Assembly: GCF_001552785.1 (NCBI RefSeq)
Contig: NZ_KQ959486.1
Location: 35,039-99,038 of the forward strand
Source: Atopobium deltae
GTDB lineage: Bacteria > Actinomycetota > Coriobacteriia > Coriobacteriales > Atopobiaceae
DNA: 64,000 bases
Reading direction: 5' to 3'
Made by a program: the position numbers and the translations under genes. Below the pieces are notes generated by a model. It saw only the letters and a list, made by a program, of their open reading frames with translations, had not been told where the DNA came from and searched no databases. Below, piece after piece: positions 8,976-19,503 of the stretch (position 1 is its first letter; each line of letters begins with the position of its first letter).

Positions 8976-9540
8976 TGCTCGCGGCCTCGTCGGTCTTCTC
9001 GGCAGCGCGCGCTTTTTCGAGCTCGCGCTTCTCGAATGCCGCCTCGACATTGCGCTCCATGCCGCGGATGCCGCGCACACTCGCAAAGGCATCGGCGTTC
9101 CAATACCCTTCAGGCAGACTCGGCGCCTTTGTGGCAAAAACGGCCTCGTACAGGGTGATGGAATCCAAATAATCGCGCAGCATACGAGAAGCGCCGCACC
9201 AGATGGAATAAAACGAACAATGCAGGTGACGCGGACAGGGCGTACCGTCTGGTCCGTTCCAACCGCAATCCGAAATAGCAACGGGACCCTGGCAGGCCTC
9301 GACCACCGTCAAAAGCGAGGTCGTCTTGGGATCAATGGTCAGCTTCATGCCGCCCTGAGCGCCGCGGGTACTCGTAATAATTCCCGCGAGTGTCAAGTCA
9401 TGCTGAATGGAGCGCGCAAATGAGTAGGGTACATCATTCTTTTTTGCGGCAGTTCTTACCGAGAGTACATTGTTGTTGTCGTGACGCATGAGCTCCGCCA
9501 AAATGCGCAGGGCATAATCTGTTTTACGAGATATATCCAT
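8968..9540 (-). CDS. Rrf2-family transcriptional regulator
   Basis: 190 residues from the ATG at 9540, chosen for the AGGAGG site 6 bases upstream. Residues 1-65 form the Rrf2 winged helix (MDISRKTDYALRILAEL, then the RGAQGGMKL wing). The second half has five cysteines, C83, C92, C102, C108 and C115, of which the last four lie in a compact block. Rrf2 proteins (IscR, NsrR, RsrR) bind iron-sulfur clusters through three conserved Cys, so a redox or iron-sulfur sensing role is plausible but not proven; the spacing differs from IscR. The C-terminal 30 residues are Glu/Lys/Ala-rich and contain one copy of the dispersed motif read as Glu-Lys-Thr. Downstream, mutY overlaps it. Candidate operators lie just upstream (9560-9596). 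Confidence 0.88.
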   Translation of the reverse strand: MDISRKTDYALRILAELMRHDNNNVLSVRTAAKKNDVPYSFARSIQHDLTLAGIITSTRGAQGGMKLTIDPKTTSLLTVVEACQGPVAISDCGWNGPDGTPCPRHLHCSFYSIWCGASRMLRDYLDSITLYEAVFATKAPSLPEGYWNADAFASVRGIRGMERNVEAAFEKRELEKARAAEKTDEAASNE

Positions 9541-9559
9541 GCTGCCTCCTTTTGGCGAA

Positions 9560-9596
9560 ATGTGCGGTCGCACACACAAACGTGCGGTCGAACACG
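9560..9596 (-). promoter_or_regulatory. Candidate operator dyads upstream of the Rrf2 gene
   Basis: TGTGCGGTCGCACA at 9561-9574 is a palindrome with 6-bp arms. GTGCGGTCG recurs 20 bp away at 9582-9590, flanked by CGTG/CACG. Two dyads 20 bp apart, 20-55 bp before the start codon, fit autoregulation by the Rrf2 protein. This is inference from position and symmetry only. Confidence 0.35.
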
Positions 9597-9621
9597 CACA
9601 AATGTGCAGGTCACAAGCTAA

Positions 9622-9650
9622 TAAAAAAGGCTCTTAAACAAGAGCCTTTA
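9622..9650 (-). terminator. Rho-independent terminator after tRNA-Asp
   Basis: On the minus strand AAAGGCTCTT and AAGAGCCTTT pair around a 5-nt loop, followed by a T run. Confidence 0.88.
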
Positions 9651-9659
9651 GAATGCAAA

Positions 9660-9736
9660 TGGCGGGATGTAAGGGACTTGAACCCTCGACCTCCGACGTG
9701 ACAGGCCGGCGCTCTAACCAGCTGAGCTAACACCCC
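9660..9736 (-). tRNA. tRNA-Asp (anticodon GTC)
   Basis: Cloverleaf on the minus strand: acceptor GGGGTGT, D arm GCTCAGCTGGTTAGAGC, anticodon stem CCGGC with loop CTGTCAC (anticodon GTC), T arm GAGGGTTCAAGTCCCTT, and encoded CCA at 9660-9662. Confidence 0.96.
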
Positions 9737-9755
9737 ATGCTTTGACGCGTAGTAG

Positions 9756-9785
9756 ATTATATCTACAGAAGCTTAGATATGTCTA
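9756..9785 (-). promoter_or_regulatory. Promoter of tRNA-Asp
   Basis: TAGACA (9780-9785) and TATAAT (9756-9761) are separated by 18 bp, and the -10 box lies about 20 bp before the mature tRNA end. Confidence 0.7.
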
Positions 9786-9856
9786 GTGCTTTTGACAAAA
9801 AGTTTGGAAAATTATTTTGCGCACATGTTTGTTCACAACTTCCCCGCAAACTCCAC

Positions 9857-10771
9857 TTACTGCGAAAGCGGAATTTTCTTAGTTTGGTTATCGGCGTCGG
9901 TCAGCACCAAGGACTTCTCTTTAAGCTCCACCTTTTTGATCGTTCCGCGACCTGCGACAGGCTTGCCGTCGCTACCCACTAGCTGCGTGGCAACCGAGCC
10001 GTCGCCCATGGTCCACGCCATAATATCCCAAGTGCCGTCAGGCAAGTTTTCTGGGATGATCAGCGCGCCGTCATACAGCACAAAGCCCGCGGGCGTTCCA
10101 GGAAGTTTTGCCAGCTCAAGGGCTTCAGACGAACCCTTGGTCGACTGCGCTAACGAGTAGGTCCCGTCGGAATTCTTTTTGAGGAAGTACGAGCGACCAT
10201 CATACGAAATGCTATTCTCGGCCTTCGTTTGCGTGCGCTCAACGCGGGTCGAACCACCCGTTTGTAGCGCAGGCTTATTGAGGAGATGCATAATAAAGAA
10301 TCCCGCAATGACAGCGATCAGCAGTACAGCAGCGCTGATAATGGCAATCTGCCTTTTGGACATCACAACGCGCGTTTCGCGCGAGGTCATGTTTTTTTGC
10401 GCTGAGCGCTTCAGGCGCATGGACGACTTTTGGCCGTGTCGATTGGCGCGTGCGGCTGCAACGCTTTGCGACGCGTTCGAACGATCCGAGATAAACGCAC
10501 CTTCTCCGCCACCTAAGGTCTTAAACGACGAGGTGTCATCCAAAGGCGCTGGCCTAGGAGCGTCGTCTGAGGTGCTTGCGGGTCCTACCGAGAAGTTCGT
10601 CGAAGCAGGCACGCTGCCTGGATAAGCAGGCACACCAGCAGGCACGCGAGGGCTCGAAGGCTCTCCACCCATAGCAGCAGGTGCAGCATTCTTGTCGATA
10701 TTCTCTTTAAAATGACTTCCCCTGCGTCTTGGCGCACGCCTTGGTGCGTTTTTTTCATCTGAAGAAAACAT
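9857..10771 (-). CDS. Single-pass membrane protein of unknown function
   Basis: 304 residues from the ATG at 10771 (GGAAGGG site; the longer frame to 10801 lacks one). The N-terminal ~150 residues are hydrophilic, basic and Pro/Ser/Ala-rich, so probably cytoplasmic and disordered. One membrane helix follows (IAIISAAVLLIAVIAGFFI, near residue 160). A C-terminal extracytoplasmic domain of about 120 residues has short beta-rich lines such as SISYDGRSYFLKKNSDGTYS. I do not recognise a family. The gene is the last in the dnaX-ybaB-recR direction, separated from recR by 117 bp. That gap holds a TATAAT at the recR stop and degenerate CTTCCAGC repeats, so it may have its own promoter. Residues after the helix contain no cysteines or obvious catalytic motif. 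Confidence 0.65.
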   Translation of the reverse strand: MFSSDEKNAPRRAPRRRGSHFKENIDKNAAPAAMGGEPSSPRVPAGVPAYPGSVPASTNFSVGPASTSDDAPRPAPLDDTSSFKTLGGGEGAFISDRSNASQSVAAARANRHGQKSSMRLKRSAQKNMTSRETRVVMSKRQIAIISAAVLLIAVIAGFFIMHLLNKPALQTGGSTRVERTQTKAENSISYDGRSYFLKKNSDGTYSLAQSTKGSSEALELAKLPGTPAGFVLYDGALIIPENLPDGTWDIMAWTMGDGSVATQLVGSDGKPVAGRGTIKKVELKEKSLVLTDADNQTKKIPLSQ

Positions 10772-10888
10772 GAGTGCCCTTCCAGCTACTTCCAGCTTCA
10801 AATCTTACAGTTACTTCCAACCGCAATCCAGCTACAACTTCCAGCCACGTAGAACCACAGATGAGCTATACGCTATACAAAGCAAATA

Positions 10889-11497
10889 TTATACTTCACG
10901 GCGAGCCTCAATGGCGCGTCCTAGAGTAAGCTCGTCGGCATATTCCAAATCTCCACCGATGGGCAAACCGCTTGCTAGCCGAGAAACCCGAACGCCCAGC
11001 GTCTTCATCGTGCGAGCCAAATAGCTGGCCGTCGTTTCGCCCTCGACATCGGGATTGGTTGCAAGAATCACTTCTTGCACGACATCGTCCGACAGACGCG
11101 AAAGCAGCTCATGAACATGCAGCTGATCAGGCCCGATCTTATCCATAGGCGAAATGACGCCGCCCAACACGTGATACAACCCGTGATATGTTCCTGTACG
11201 CTCGATGGCCGAAACGTCACGCGGCTCCGACACCACGCAAATCGTGCTCTTATCGCGACGAATATCCTCGCAAATATCGCAGTGCTCGCGCGTCGCATAG
11301 CTAAAGCACACGGGGCAAAAATGGATCTGGCGCTTGGCGTCGAGAAGCACGGTCGCAAGACGCCTCACCTCTTCGGTATCCGTCTCTAAAATATGATATG
11401 CAATGCGCTGCGCCGACTTTGGTCCAATGCCTGGCAGGCGCCCCAGCTCATCGAGCAAACGCTGCAGCGTATGCCCTTGTGAAGCAATATCATCCAC
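10889..11497 (-). CDS. recR: Recombination mediator RecR
   Basis: 202 residues, standard length. Helix-hairpin-helix LPGIGPKSAQRIAYHIL at 21-37; a Cys4 zinc site at C61, C64, C73 and C76; then a Toprim domain with VVSEPRDVSAIE and ATNPDVEGETTA. RecR works with RecO (and RecF) to load RecA on gapped DNA. It follows ybaB with only two bases between stop and start, which places both in the conserved dnaX-ybaB-recR operon. Confidence 0.97.
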   Translation of the reverse strand: MDDIASQGHTLQRLLDELGRLPGIGPKSAQRIAYHILETDTEEVRRLATVLLDAKRQIHFCPVCFSYATREHCDICEDIRRDKSTICVVSEPRDVSAIERTGTYHGLYHVLGGVISPMDKIGPDQLHVHELLSRLSDDVVQEVILATNPDVEGETTASYLARTMKTLGVRVSRLASGLPIGGDLEYADELTLGRAIEARREV

Positions 11498-11499
11498 GC

Positions 11500-11814
11500 C
11501 TACATCAATCCCGGAATATTAAGACCGCCCGTCACGGCACTCATCTGCTGACTCGCAAGATCCTGCGCAGAATTCAGCGCATCGTTAACGGCAGCTAAAA
11601 TCATGTCTTGCAGCAAATCGGTGTCCTCGGGATTAACCGCCTCGGGGTCAATCTGAATGGACGTGATGCGCATGCCACCAGTCGCAGTCACCTTGACCAT
11701 GCCGCCGCCCGCCGAAGACGAGACTTCCATGTCGCGGAGTTTCTCTTCCGTCTGCGCGAGCTGCTCCTGCATCTTGCGAGCCTGCTTCATCATTTGTGCC
11801 ATATTCATGCCCAT
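11500..11814 (-). CDS. YbaB/EbfC-family nucleoid-associated protein
   Basis: 104 residues: an N-terminal helix MAQMMKQARKMQEQLAQTEE, a Gly-rich strand region (SSAGGGMVKVTATGGMRITS) and a helix with PEDTDLLQDMILAAVNDAL, the standard YbaB dimer fold. These proteins bind DNA as tweezer-like dimers, and the gene neighbours dnaX and recR in most bacteria, as here. The start at the first Met (11814) has AAGGAAGG just upstream. Confidence 0.93.
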   Translation of the reverse strand: MGMNMAQMMKQARKMQEQLAQTEEKLRDMEVSSSAGGGMVKVTATGGMRITSIQIDPEAVNPEDTDLLQDMILAAVNDALNSAQDLASQQMSAVTGGLNIPGLM

Positions 11815-12069
11815 GGTAAAACCTTCCTTACCGTTTTTTGTCAGTTATCACGCGCCACGCGGGCGCGCTTAATCTTTCGGCGCGCGCAACACTTCGTCCG
11901 TGCCGAGCGCAATCTTCATGCGATCGAATCACATGTTAGTGTACAAAATCGCAACAGCCAACGTGCCCACAAAACCTTAGGCCCACGCAGATAGCACTCC
12001 AGCGGTGCAAAACACCCGTCTGCTGCACAACAGTCGTCTTCTGCGGAGGCTGCCCTTTGCACTGCTTTA

Positions 12070-14319
12070 CTATGCCTGTTCACCTGCGGTTTCGCTTGTG
12101 CCCGCGCTTGCTGCTGATTGCTCGTCTGTATCAGCCATCTCATCATCATCGCTGGCCTGTTCGGGAGCTGTGCTCGTAAGCTTTACGCCAGGGCCAAAGA
12201 CCTCTTCGAGCATGCTGAGAAGATCCTCGGGAACTTCACTTCTTACCGATGCTGCCGAGAAGGCCGATTCAGCAGAAACATTTCCTTTGGTGCTGCGCGT
12301 TGTACGCTTTTTCTTAACGGAAGCCTTTTGTGGTGCTTGTGGCACTCGCGCAGGTTCTGACTGCAACTGGGATGCGGGGTGTGAGGTTGGTGCGGCCACA
12401 GACATGGGAGCTGCTTCCGGCTCAGGCACTGGTTCCAGCTCAGGCGTTGATGCAGGAGCAGAAACCACATCTGGCTGCGAAGCCACAACTGGTTCTGGAG
12501 TCACGTTTACTTGCGGAGTTACTTCTAAGACGGGAGTTGATGGCACTGGAGCTACTGCCACCGCAGGCTGTGGAGTTGGAGCTGCATTAGCTTGTGGTGC
12601 CACTTGCGCCTGGGGAGCCTTGTTATCTTTTGAAATCTCCGTATATTCAAGACGGCGTTCCCCAACAATATCTCTTACAACTGTGCGTATTTGAGTCATG
12701 ATCTCGGGTCGAGCAAGCATATTCATAGCAAAACGAGATCCTACAGGAAGACCAATATGCAGGGTTTCTCCATCATCAGATAAAAGCTGCGCATGCATAA
12801 GCAGAGAACTTCTTGCTGCTTGAGATTGACGCAAAGCATCCATGATGGTTTGCCAGGTTTGGCTTAATTTTTCTGAGGGCGCTGCAGGCGCTGGTATAGA
12901 TACTGCAGGCGCAGGTACATGCATTGGAGCTTCCGTTGGAGCTGGAACTGTAGGCCTAGCCGCAAGAGCTGGGACGGAGCCCGCCTTTGGTGCCGTCGCT
13001 GCAGGCGCCTCCATAGTCGTAACCGCAGACGTTACAGGCGCTTCCATAGTCGTAACCGCAGACGTTACAGGCGCGGACTCCGTGGTCGCAGACGCCACCG
13101 TAACCCCCGCAGCAAGTTTTTGCTCCAGCTGCGTCACGCGCTCAGCCAAGGCTTCAAGCGTAAGGTCCGTCTCGGGGCGCGACAAACGGGTAAACGTGGT
13201 TTCAAGCACGAGGCGCGGGTAAGTTGACGTACGCATTTGTGCCATTGCGCTGCCTAGCTCATCCAAAATGCGTGCAATGCGATCACTGGTAGCAGCACTG
13301 GCACTCGCGCTCTGGTCGCCACCGCTGTCGCCGCCTCCACAACCGTTGATCTTCTCGAAAGCAGCAACTTCCTCCGAAAGCTTTGCCAACTCATCCTGCG
13401 TCAAGGGTACAAATTCACTCGGATTGGCGCCAAGCGCGCAAATATACAAATCGCGCATGTGCGCCGCAAGATCCTTGGTAAATTGCGTGATGTCGCAGCC
13501 ATCTTCCACCGCCTGTGCTATGAAAGAAAAGAGTTTCACTACGTCACGCTGTGCCAACGCGAGCGTTGCCTGCGAAAGTTGCGTGGACGCCGTAGCGCCA
13601 AGCATATCTTGGGCATTCTCGGCAGAAATACTTCCTGCACCAAAGACCGAAAGCTGCTCGAGCATCGAAACAGCATCGCGCAAGCCACCGTGGGCATACT
13701 GCGCCACCAGCTCAAGGGCCTGCTGAGTGTAGCTAAAATGCTCAGCATCGCAAATCTGAGCGAGGCGCTTGACGATGTCCTCGGCCGCGATGGAGCGAAA
13801 ATCAAAACGCTGGACGCGCGACAAAACCGTCGCAAGAATTTTTTGTGGATCGGTTGTACACAAAATAAAAATAACGTGCGCAGGTGGCTCTTCGAGGGTC
13901 TTGAGCAGGGCATTAAAGGCCTGCGTAGTGAGCATGTGAACTTCATCGATGATGTATACCTTGTAGCGGCCCTTAATGGGGGCATAGCTCACGTTGTTAA
14001 TAATTTCGTCGCGAATGGCGTCAACACCCGTGCGCGATGCAGCGTCGAGCTCATACACATCGGGGTGATTGCCTGCAGCAACAAGCTGACACTCCTTGCA
14101 CGCGCCATCAGGAAGGCCCTCGTGCGGGGTCGAGCAGAGCAACGCTTTTGCTAAAATGCGGGCGAGGGTGGTTTTACCCGTACCGCGCGGGCCACAAAAA
14201 AGATAGGCATGTCCCACATGATGATCGCGGACAGCCTGCGTCAGGGTAGTAACAACGTGATGTTGGCCAACAACATCATCAAATGTTTGCGGACGATACT
14301 TGGTATATAACGATTCCAT
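12070..14319 (-). CDS. dnaX: DNA polymerase III subunits gamma and tau
   Basis: 749 residues. The AAA+ clamp-loader core has Walker A GPRGTGKT (43-50), zinc-site cysteines around residues 62-77 (CSTP...ACKEC), and Walker B IIDEVHML (123-130) with the sensor-1 region (FILCTTDPQ). DnaX drives sliding-clamp loading. The C-terminal third is an Ala/Pro/Val/Thr-rich tail with a final acidic segment; it includes two tandem 33-bp units near 13008-13073 that encode APVTSAVTTME twice. The 255 bp between dnaX and ybaB contain no gene I can support, only a GC-rich dyad after the dnaX stop region. Gene order dnaX-ybaB-recR is conserved. Confidence 0.96.
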   Translation of the reverse strand: MESLYTKYRPQTFDDVVGQHHVVTTLTQAVRDHHVGHAYLFCGPRGTGKTTLARILAKALLCSTPHEGLPDGACKECQLVAAGNHPDVYELDAASRTGVDAIRDEIINNVSYAPIKGRYKVYIIDEVHMLTTQAFNALLKTLEEPPAHVIFILCTTDPQKILATVLSRVQRFDFRSIAAEDIVKRLAQICDAEHFSYTQQALELVAQYAHGGLRDAVSMLEQLSVFGAGSISAENAQDMLGATASTQLSQATLALAQRDVVKLFSFIAQAVEDGCDITQFTKDLAAHMRDLYICALGANPSEFVPLTQDELAKLSEEVAAFEKINGCGGGDSGGDQSASASAATSDRIARILDELGSAMAQMRTSTYPRLVLETTFTRLSRPETDLTLEALAERVTQLEQKLAAGVTVASATTESAPVTSAVTTMEAPVTSAVTTMEAPAATAPKAGSVPALAARPTVPAPTEAPMHVPAPAVSIPAPAAPSEKLSQTWQTIMDALRQSQAARSSLLMHAQLLSDDGETLHIGLPVGSRFAMNMLARPEIMTQIRTVVRDIVGERRLEYTEISKDNKAPQAQVAPQANAAPTPQPAVAVAPVPSTPVLEVTPQVNVTPEPVVASQPDVVSAPASTPELEPVPEPEAAPMSVAAPTSHPASQLQSEPARVPQAPQKASVKKKRTTRSTKGNVSAESAFSAASVRSEVPEDLLSMLEEVFGPGVKLTSTAPEQASDDDEMADTDEQSAASAGTSETAGEQA

Positions 14320-14355
14320 ACGCCTATTCCTTCAAGCTTGCATAAGATGTCCTCA

Positions 14356-15216
14356 TTATACCCGCTTGTCGGTGGCCTCGCCTTGTGACGTCTGCGCTGC
14401 TTGCTGTTGCTTGCGCTGAGCTCTAACGCGAGCGCGCTCTTTTAAAATGATGCGACGCAGCTCAGGCGCGCGCTTGGGATCCATCGCAGGAACGCCTTCC
14501 AAGCGATTGGGCAAACCCATGCTCAGATACTTTGCCAAACCCATTGTGTGATACGGCAACACATCCAAGCCGACGACATTATCCCACGCCGCAATAATGC
14601 GCCCAATGCCTTTCAGCTCTTCTTCCTGATCGGTAATACCTGGCACCGAAACGTGGCGAATAAGCACAGGAATACCACGGCGCGCCAGCTCATCGCCAAA
14701 GGCCAGAGGATCCTCTTGAGGCTGCAAACATAAGTCGTAATGCCCTTTTGGATCGGAATGCTTAATATCTAACAGCACCAGATCGCAATTATCGAGTAAA
14801 CGAGCAATGCTCGCCTGACGAGAAGGGCTCCCTTTCCCAAAGGTAATCCCCGAGCTATCAAGACAGGTGTGAATACACCCTTTTGGGTCGTTATGCGCCG
14901 CCCAAAACAAATCCGCGACAAAATCAGCCTGCATCAGTGGCTCACCACCACTGACAGTAATGCCGCCCGACGCATAAAAGGGACGGTTGCGGTTGAACTT
15001 CTTTATAAGCTCCCCCACCGTCACCTGGGTTCCAGCATTATACGCCCAGGTATCGGGATTATGACAGTATGCACAACGCATAGGACAGCCCTGTGTAAAG
15101 ACCACCATACGGCAGCCAGGACCATCTACCGTGCCAAATGACTCGATAGAATGGACCCGCCCACGATGTGTGAGCGGGTCTGCTACTTGTGCTGCGCCTG
15201 GTTTCTCAGACATCAT
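14356..15216 (-). CDS. pflA: Pyruvate formate-lyase activating enzyme
   Basis: 286 residues. The radical-SAM cluster motif is CPMRCAYC with Cys-44, -48 and -51 (C-X3-C-X2-C), preceded by the typical GRVHSIESFGTVDGPG, with the Gly-rich SAM site SGGITVSGGEPLMQ. The enzyme uses S-adenosylmethionine and a [4Fe-4S] cluster to place the glycyl radical on pyruvate formate-lyase. Here the target glycine should be Gly-58 of the separate small protein at 15324-15575 and not a residue in the large subunit. The gene is the third in the order pflB, glycyl-radical protein, pflA on the minus strand. The C-terminus is Lys/Gln-rich. Two adjacent ATG codons (15216, 15213) are possible starts. Confidence 0.94.
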   Translation of the reverse strand: MMSEKPGAAQVADPLTHRGRVHSIESFGTVDGPGCRMVVFTQGCPMRCAYCHNPDTWAYNAGTQVTVGELIKKFNRNRPFYASGGITVSGGEPLMQADFVADLFWAAHNDPKGCIHTCLDSSGITFGKGSPSRQASIARLLDNCDLVLLDIKHSDPKGHYDLCLQPQEDPLAFGDELARRGIPVLIRHVSVPGITDQEEELKGIGRIIAAWDNVVGLDVLPYHTMGLAKYLSMGLPNRLEGVPAMDPKRAPELRRIILKERARVRAQRKQQQAAQTSQGEATDKRV

Positions 15217-15231
15217 TCACAAATTCTTTCT

Positions 15232-15320
15232 TACAAGATTACGAGATCTTTTTTACACTCACAAAATCTTTCGCGTAAGCTTGTACGCGCATGCTTGCAA
15301 GCTACAAGATTACGAGATCT
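15232..15320. repeat. Direct 18-bp repeat between the glycyl-radical gene and pflA
   Basis: TACAAGATTACGAGATCT occurs at 15232-15249 and again at 15303-15320, the second copy immediately touching the 3' end of the glycyl-radical gene. Between them is an AGCTTG-rich dyad (GCTTGTACGCGCATGCTTGCAAGC). Confidence 0.9.
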
Positions 15321-15323
15321 GCT

Positions 15324-15575
15324 CTACATGCCTTCGTGGAAGGTACGGGAGATAACGTCGTCCTGCTGCTTCTTGGTCAGCGAGTTAAACTTCACGGCAT
15401 AACCCGAAACACGGATGGTGAGCTGTGGGTACTTCTCGGGGTGAGCCTGAGCGTCAAGCAGGGTGTCCTTGGTAAAGACGTTGACGTTGAGGTGATGTCC
15501 GCCCTCGGCAGCATAACCGTCGAGCATATTCACGAGATTATCTACCTGCGTGGGGGCAATTTCGGATGTCTTCAT
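15324..15575 (-). CDS. Stand-alone glycyl-radical domain of pyruvate formate-lyase (GrcA-like)
   Basis: 83 residues that match the final part of ordinary pyruvate formate-lyases: [20 protein letters not shown], then MLLDA-like [16 protein letters not shown] and [20 protein letters not shown]. Gly-58 in RVSGYAV is the radical site. The family precedent is YfiD/GrcA, a spare part that rescues oxygen-cleaved enzyme. Here it must do more, because the neighbouring pflB ends before this domain and no other copy is present in the window. It has its own AGAAGGGAT ribosome site and ATG, so it is a real gene and not a frameshift product. It lies between pflB and pflA. Confidence 0.93.
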   Translation of the reverse strand: MKTSEIAPTQVDNLVNMLDGYAAEGGHHLNVNVFTKDTLLDAQAHPEKYPQLTIRVSGYAVKFNSLTKKQQDDVISRTFHEGM

Positions 15576-15596
15576 GGTTAATCCCTTCTAGAACAC

Positions 15597-15707
15597 ACTA
15601 CGTACTTTTACTACTACGTGCTTTTACACTGTGCACTTTTGTACTTACGTGCTTTTATTACTGCGCACGGCGCGGCGCCTAGCGAGCGCCGCAACCGCGC
15701 CATGCGC
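15597..15707 (-). other. Degenerate T-rich repeats and a strong stem-loop between pflB and the glycyl-radical gene
   Basis: At 15597-15660 there are four degenerate copies of a TACGTGCTTTTAC-like unit. At 15663-15707 the minus strand can form a long GC stem: GCGC/GCGC plus GGCGCGG/CCGCGCC enclosing GCGGCGC/GCGCCGC. It starts 8 bp after the pflB stop and is not followed by a T run, so it is more likely an mRNA-stabilising or stoichiometry-setting hairpin than a full terminator. Confidence 0.65.
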
Positions 15708-15714
15708 CTTATTG

Positions 15715-17841
<2,127 letters not shown>

Positions 17842-17868
17842 TACGTCACTCTCCTTTAAAGGGTATCG

Positions 17869-17951
17869 CTCGGTATCTTAAGGATATCCGAGTTGCCTTG
17901 TATGTATACAGGAGAATCGTATTATTTTGGGTAAATGTTACTAAATTAGTA
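17869..17951 (-). promoter_or_regulatory. Dyads in the pflB upstream region
   Basis: CTCGGTATC/GATATCCGAG (17869-17892) is an imperfect dyad just before the ribosome site, and TACTAA-A-TTAGTA (17939-17951) is a 13-bp palindrome about 100 bp before the start. Both are operator-like; no known factor is assigned. The rest of the 296-bp gap up to 18137 shows nothing I can name. Confidence 0.35.
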
Positions 17952-18137
17952 GGATATGACTATCAAAGCATGGTCATTTTTGCGCGGCACATAAGGCGCG
18001 GCTGGTTTTTTTGTAGCGACAGCACCGAGAGCAACTGGTTTTACACGCACCGTTTACGGATGCCGCCACCTTTTTTTGTAGCACACAGTGAGGCGGCTAG
18101 ACAGTAAAATGTGTAAAAAACAGAGATTGGAAAAGTA

Positions 18138-18368
18138 ATGGTAATGAATGCCGATAAGAACAACACAATGGACAACAACACGGCCACCAAAATGAACGCC
18201 GATATGTGCAGCGACATAACTACCGAGAATTTCATGAAGAAGCACGGCATTTCTGACGCTGATCTTGAGCGGATGGCAGCTCCTTATGAAGAAGGGGAGG
18301 GGGTTGATCTTGATCCAGAAGGCGTGGTATATGTCGGATCGCATCTTGAGACCGTAGAAAAACAGTAG
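18138..18368 (+). CDS. Small acidic protein of unknown function
   Basis: Up to 76 residues; starts at Met-1 or Met-3 with a weak GGAAAAG site. The N-terminus is Asn/Asp/Met-rich, followed by a helix ENFMKKHGISDADLERMAAP and a short acidic segment ending EGVVYVGSHLETVEKQ. The size and shape resemble DNA-binding antitoxins, but no toxin gene is adjacent, so I leave it unassigned. It converges on the DedA gene. Confidence 0.5.
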   Translation: MVMNADKNNTMDNNTATKMNADMCSDITTENFMKKHGISDADLERMAAPYEEGEGVDLDPEGVVYVGSHLETVEKQ

Positions 18369-18386
18369 TGCAGCAAAACCAATTCT

Positions 18387-18434
18387 GGCTGAAGCTAATC
18401 TTGGCTGATACCAGCTCGGGCTGAGGCCAATCTC
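18387..18434. repeat. Three imperfect 16-bp tandem units
   Basis: GGCTGA starts at 18387, 18403 and 18419, giving units GGCTGAAGCTAATCTT, GGCTGATACCAGCTCG and GGCTGAGGCCAATCTC, located between the small gene and the DedA gene. Confidence 0.75.
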
Positions 18435-18455
18435 GCAGCCAGCCCCTAACTAAGT

Positions 18456-19121
18456 CTACTCCTGTGAAACCTTCTTTTTATTGAGGTACGAACGAAGGAT
18501 TCCCACAGCCGTCGGCACCAACGAGACCAACACAATGCCAATGATCAAAAACTCAAAATGTTGCTGCACAAAGGGAATGCCTCCGAAGAAGTATCCTAGC
18601 AAAATGAAGATCGTTGACCAGGTAATACCACCCAAAATGTTGTAGATCACAAAGCTGCGCCAGTGCATACCACCCATGCCTGCAATAAAGGGCACAAAGG
18701 TGCGGATAAAGGGGAAGAAACGTCCCAAAAAGATGGCGAGATGCCCCCACTTTTCCAAAAATGCTTCGCTCTTTTGAATGTGCTCGGGCGTCATCGCTTT
18801 GACTTTGCCCGACTCAACAATTTTGCGTCCAAAAAAGTGACCAATCATAAAGTTGCATTGGTCACCTACAATGGCAGCAATCCACACCAGCGCCAGCAAC
18901 ACGATGATGTTAAACCCACCATCAGCTGCAAAAAACCCTGCTGCAAAGAGCAGTGAGTCGCCTGGCAAAAAGGGAAAGAATACAACCGCTGTCTCGATAA
19001 AGACAATGAGAAAGACGAAGCCATATGCAAATAACGGACCTGCTGCAATAGCGCCTGCAATAGCAGAGCGAGGATCTTTGAGCAGGTGGATTATGTACTC
19101 TACAAAATTCAAGGTAAACAT
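18456..19121 (-). CDS. DedA-family integral membrane protein
   Basis: About 221 residues from the ATG at 19121 (longer frames to 19193 add a sequence without family match; the exact start is uncertain because AAAGG abuts the ATG). The DedA pattern is clear: ETAVVFFPFLPGDSLLFAAG with the conserved PGD, the re-entrant region, GRFFPFIRTFVPFIAGMGGM with the conserved Arg and Gly residues, and YNILGGITWSTIFILLGYFF. DedA proteins are polytopic inner-membrane proteins; several flip polyprenyl phosphate or phospholipids. The C-terminus is Lys-rich. The SRP RNA gene lies just upstream on the same strand. Confidence 0.92.
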   Translation of the reverse strand: MFTLNFVEYIIHLLKDPRSAIAGAIAAGPLFAYGFVFLIVFIETAVVFFPFLPGDSLLFAAGFFAADGGFNIIVLLALVWIAAIVGDQCNFMIGHFFGRKIVESGKVKAMTPEHIQKSEAFLEKWGHLAIFLGRFFPFIRTFVPFIAGMGGMHWRSFVIYNILGGITWSTIFILLGYFFGGIPFVQQHFEFLIIGIVLVSLVPTAVGILRSYLNKKKVSQE

Positions 19122-19226
19122 CCTTTGCGTGTTTAAAGTGCATGCTAGTAGCCAGCCATGCCTATGCACGCTGACGTGTGCCAGCTCACGCAAAAGCCCC
19201 TAGCACATACACTCGCATATACATAA

Positions 19227-19331
19227 GTGCACCCAGTGGGAACGGACGCCCGCCAGAGGCTCCTTATGGCTGCTGCCTCCCGGCCCTGACCAGGTTCGGA
19301 ACATGTCGTCGCCCGCACCCACTGGGTGCAC
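19227..19331 (-). ncRNA. ffs: Signal recognition particle RNA, small bacterial type
   Basis: The minus strand contains the diagnostic domain IV: GGTCAGGGCCGGGAGGCAGC with the asymmetric loop, opposite CATGTTCCGAACCTGG. The ends close by a 14-bp stem, GTGCACCCAGTGGG with CCCACTGGGTGCAC. At about 105 nt it is the small SRP RNA that binds Ffh. Confidence 0.95.
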
Positions 19332-19475
19332 TTGCCTTAGTAGTATATGTGCTTCGTCGTAAGAACGCGGCGAGGCGCTTAAAAAATTCCGTATTTTATA
19401 AAAACTCCTATAAAGGCGTACAGGATGACCACATTACCAAAGGATCATCACGCTTGACAGGTACGTCATCACAAA

Positions 19476-19503
19476 GAAGAGGGTCGATTGCTCGACCCTC
19501 TTC
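19476..19503 (-). terminator. Hairpin terminator downstream of the surface-protein remnant
   Basis: GAAGAGGGTCGA and TCGACCCTCTTC pair around TTGC. The minus-strand side continues into TTTGTG, a weak T tract. It lies about 70 bp after the stop of the remnant. Confidence 0.7.
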
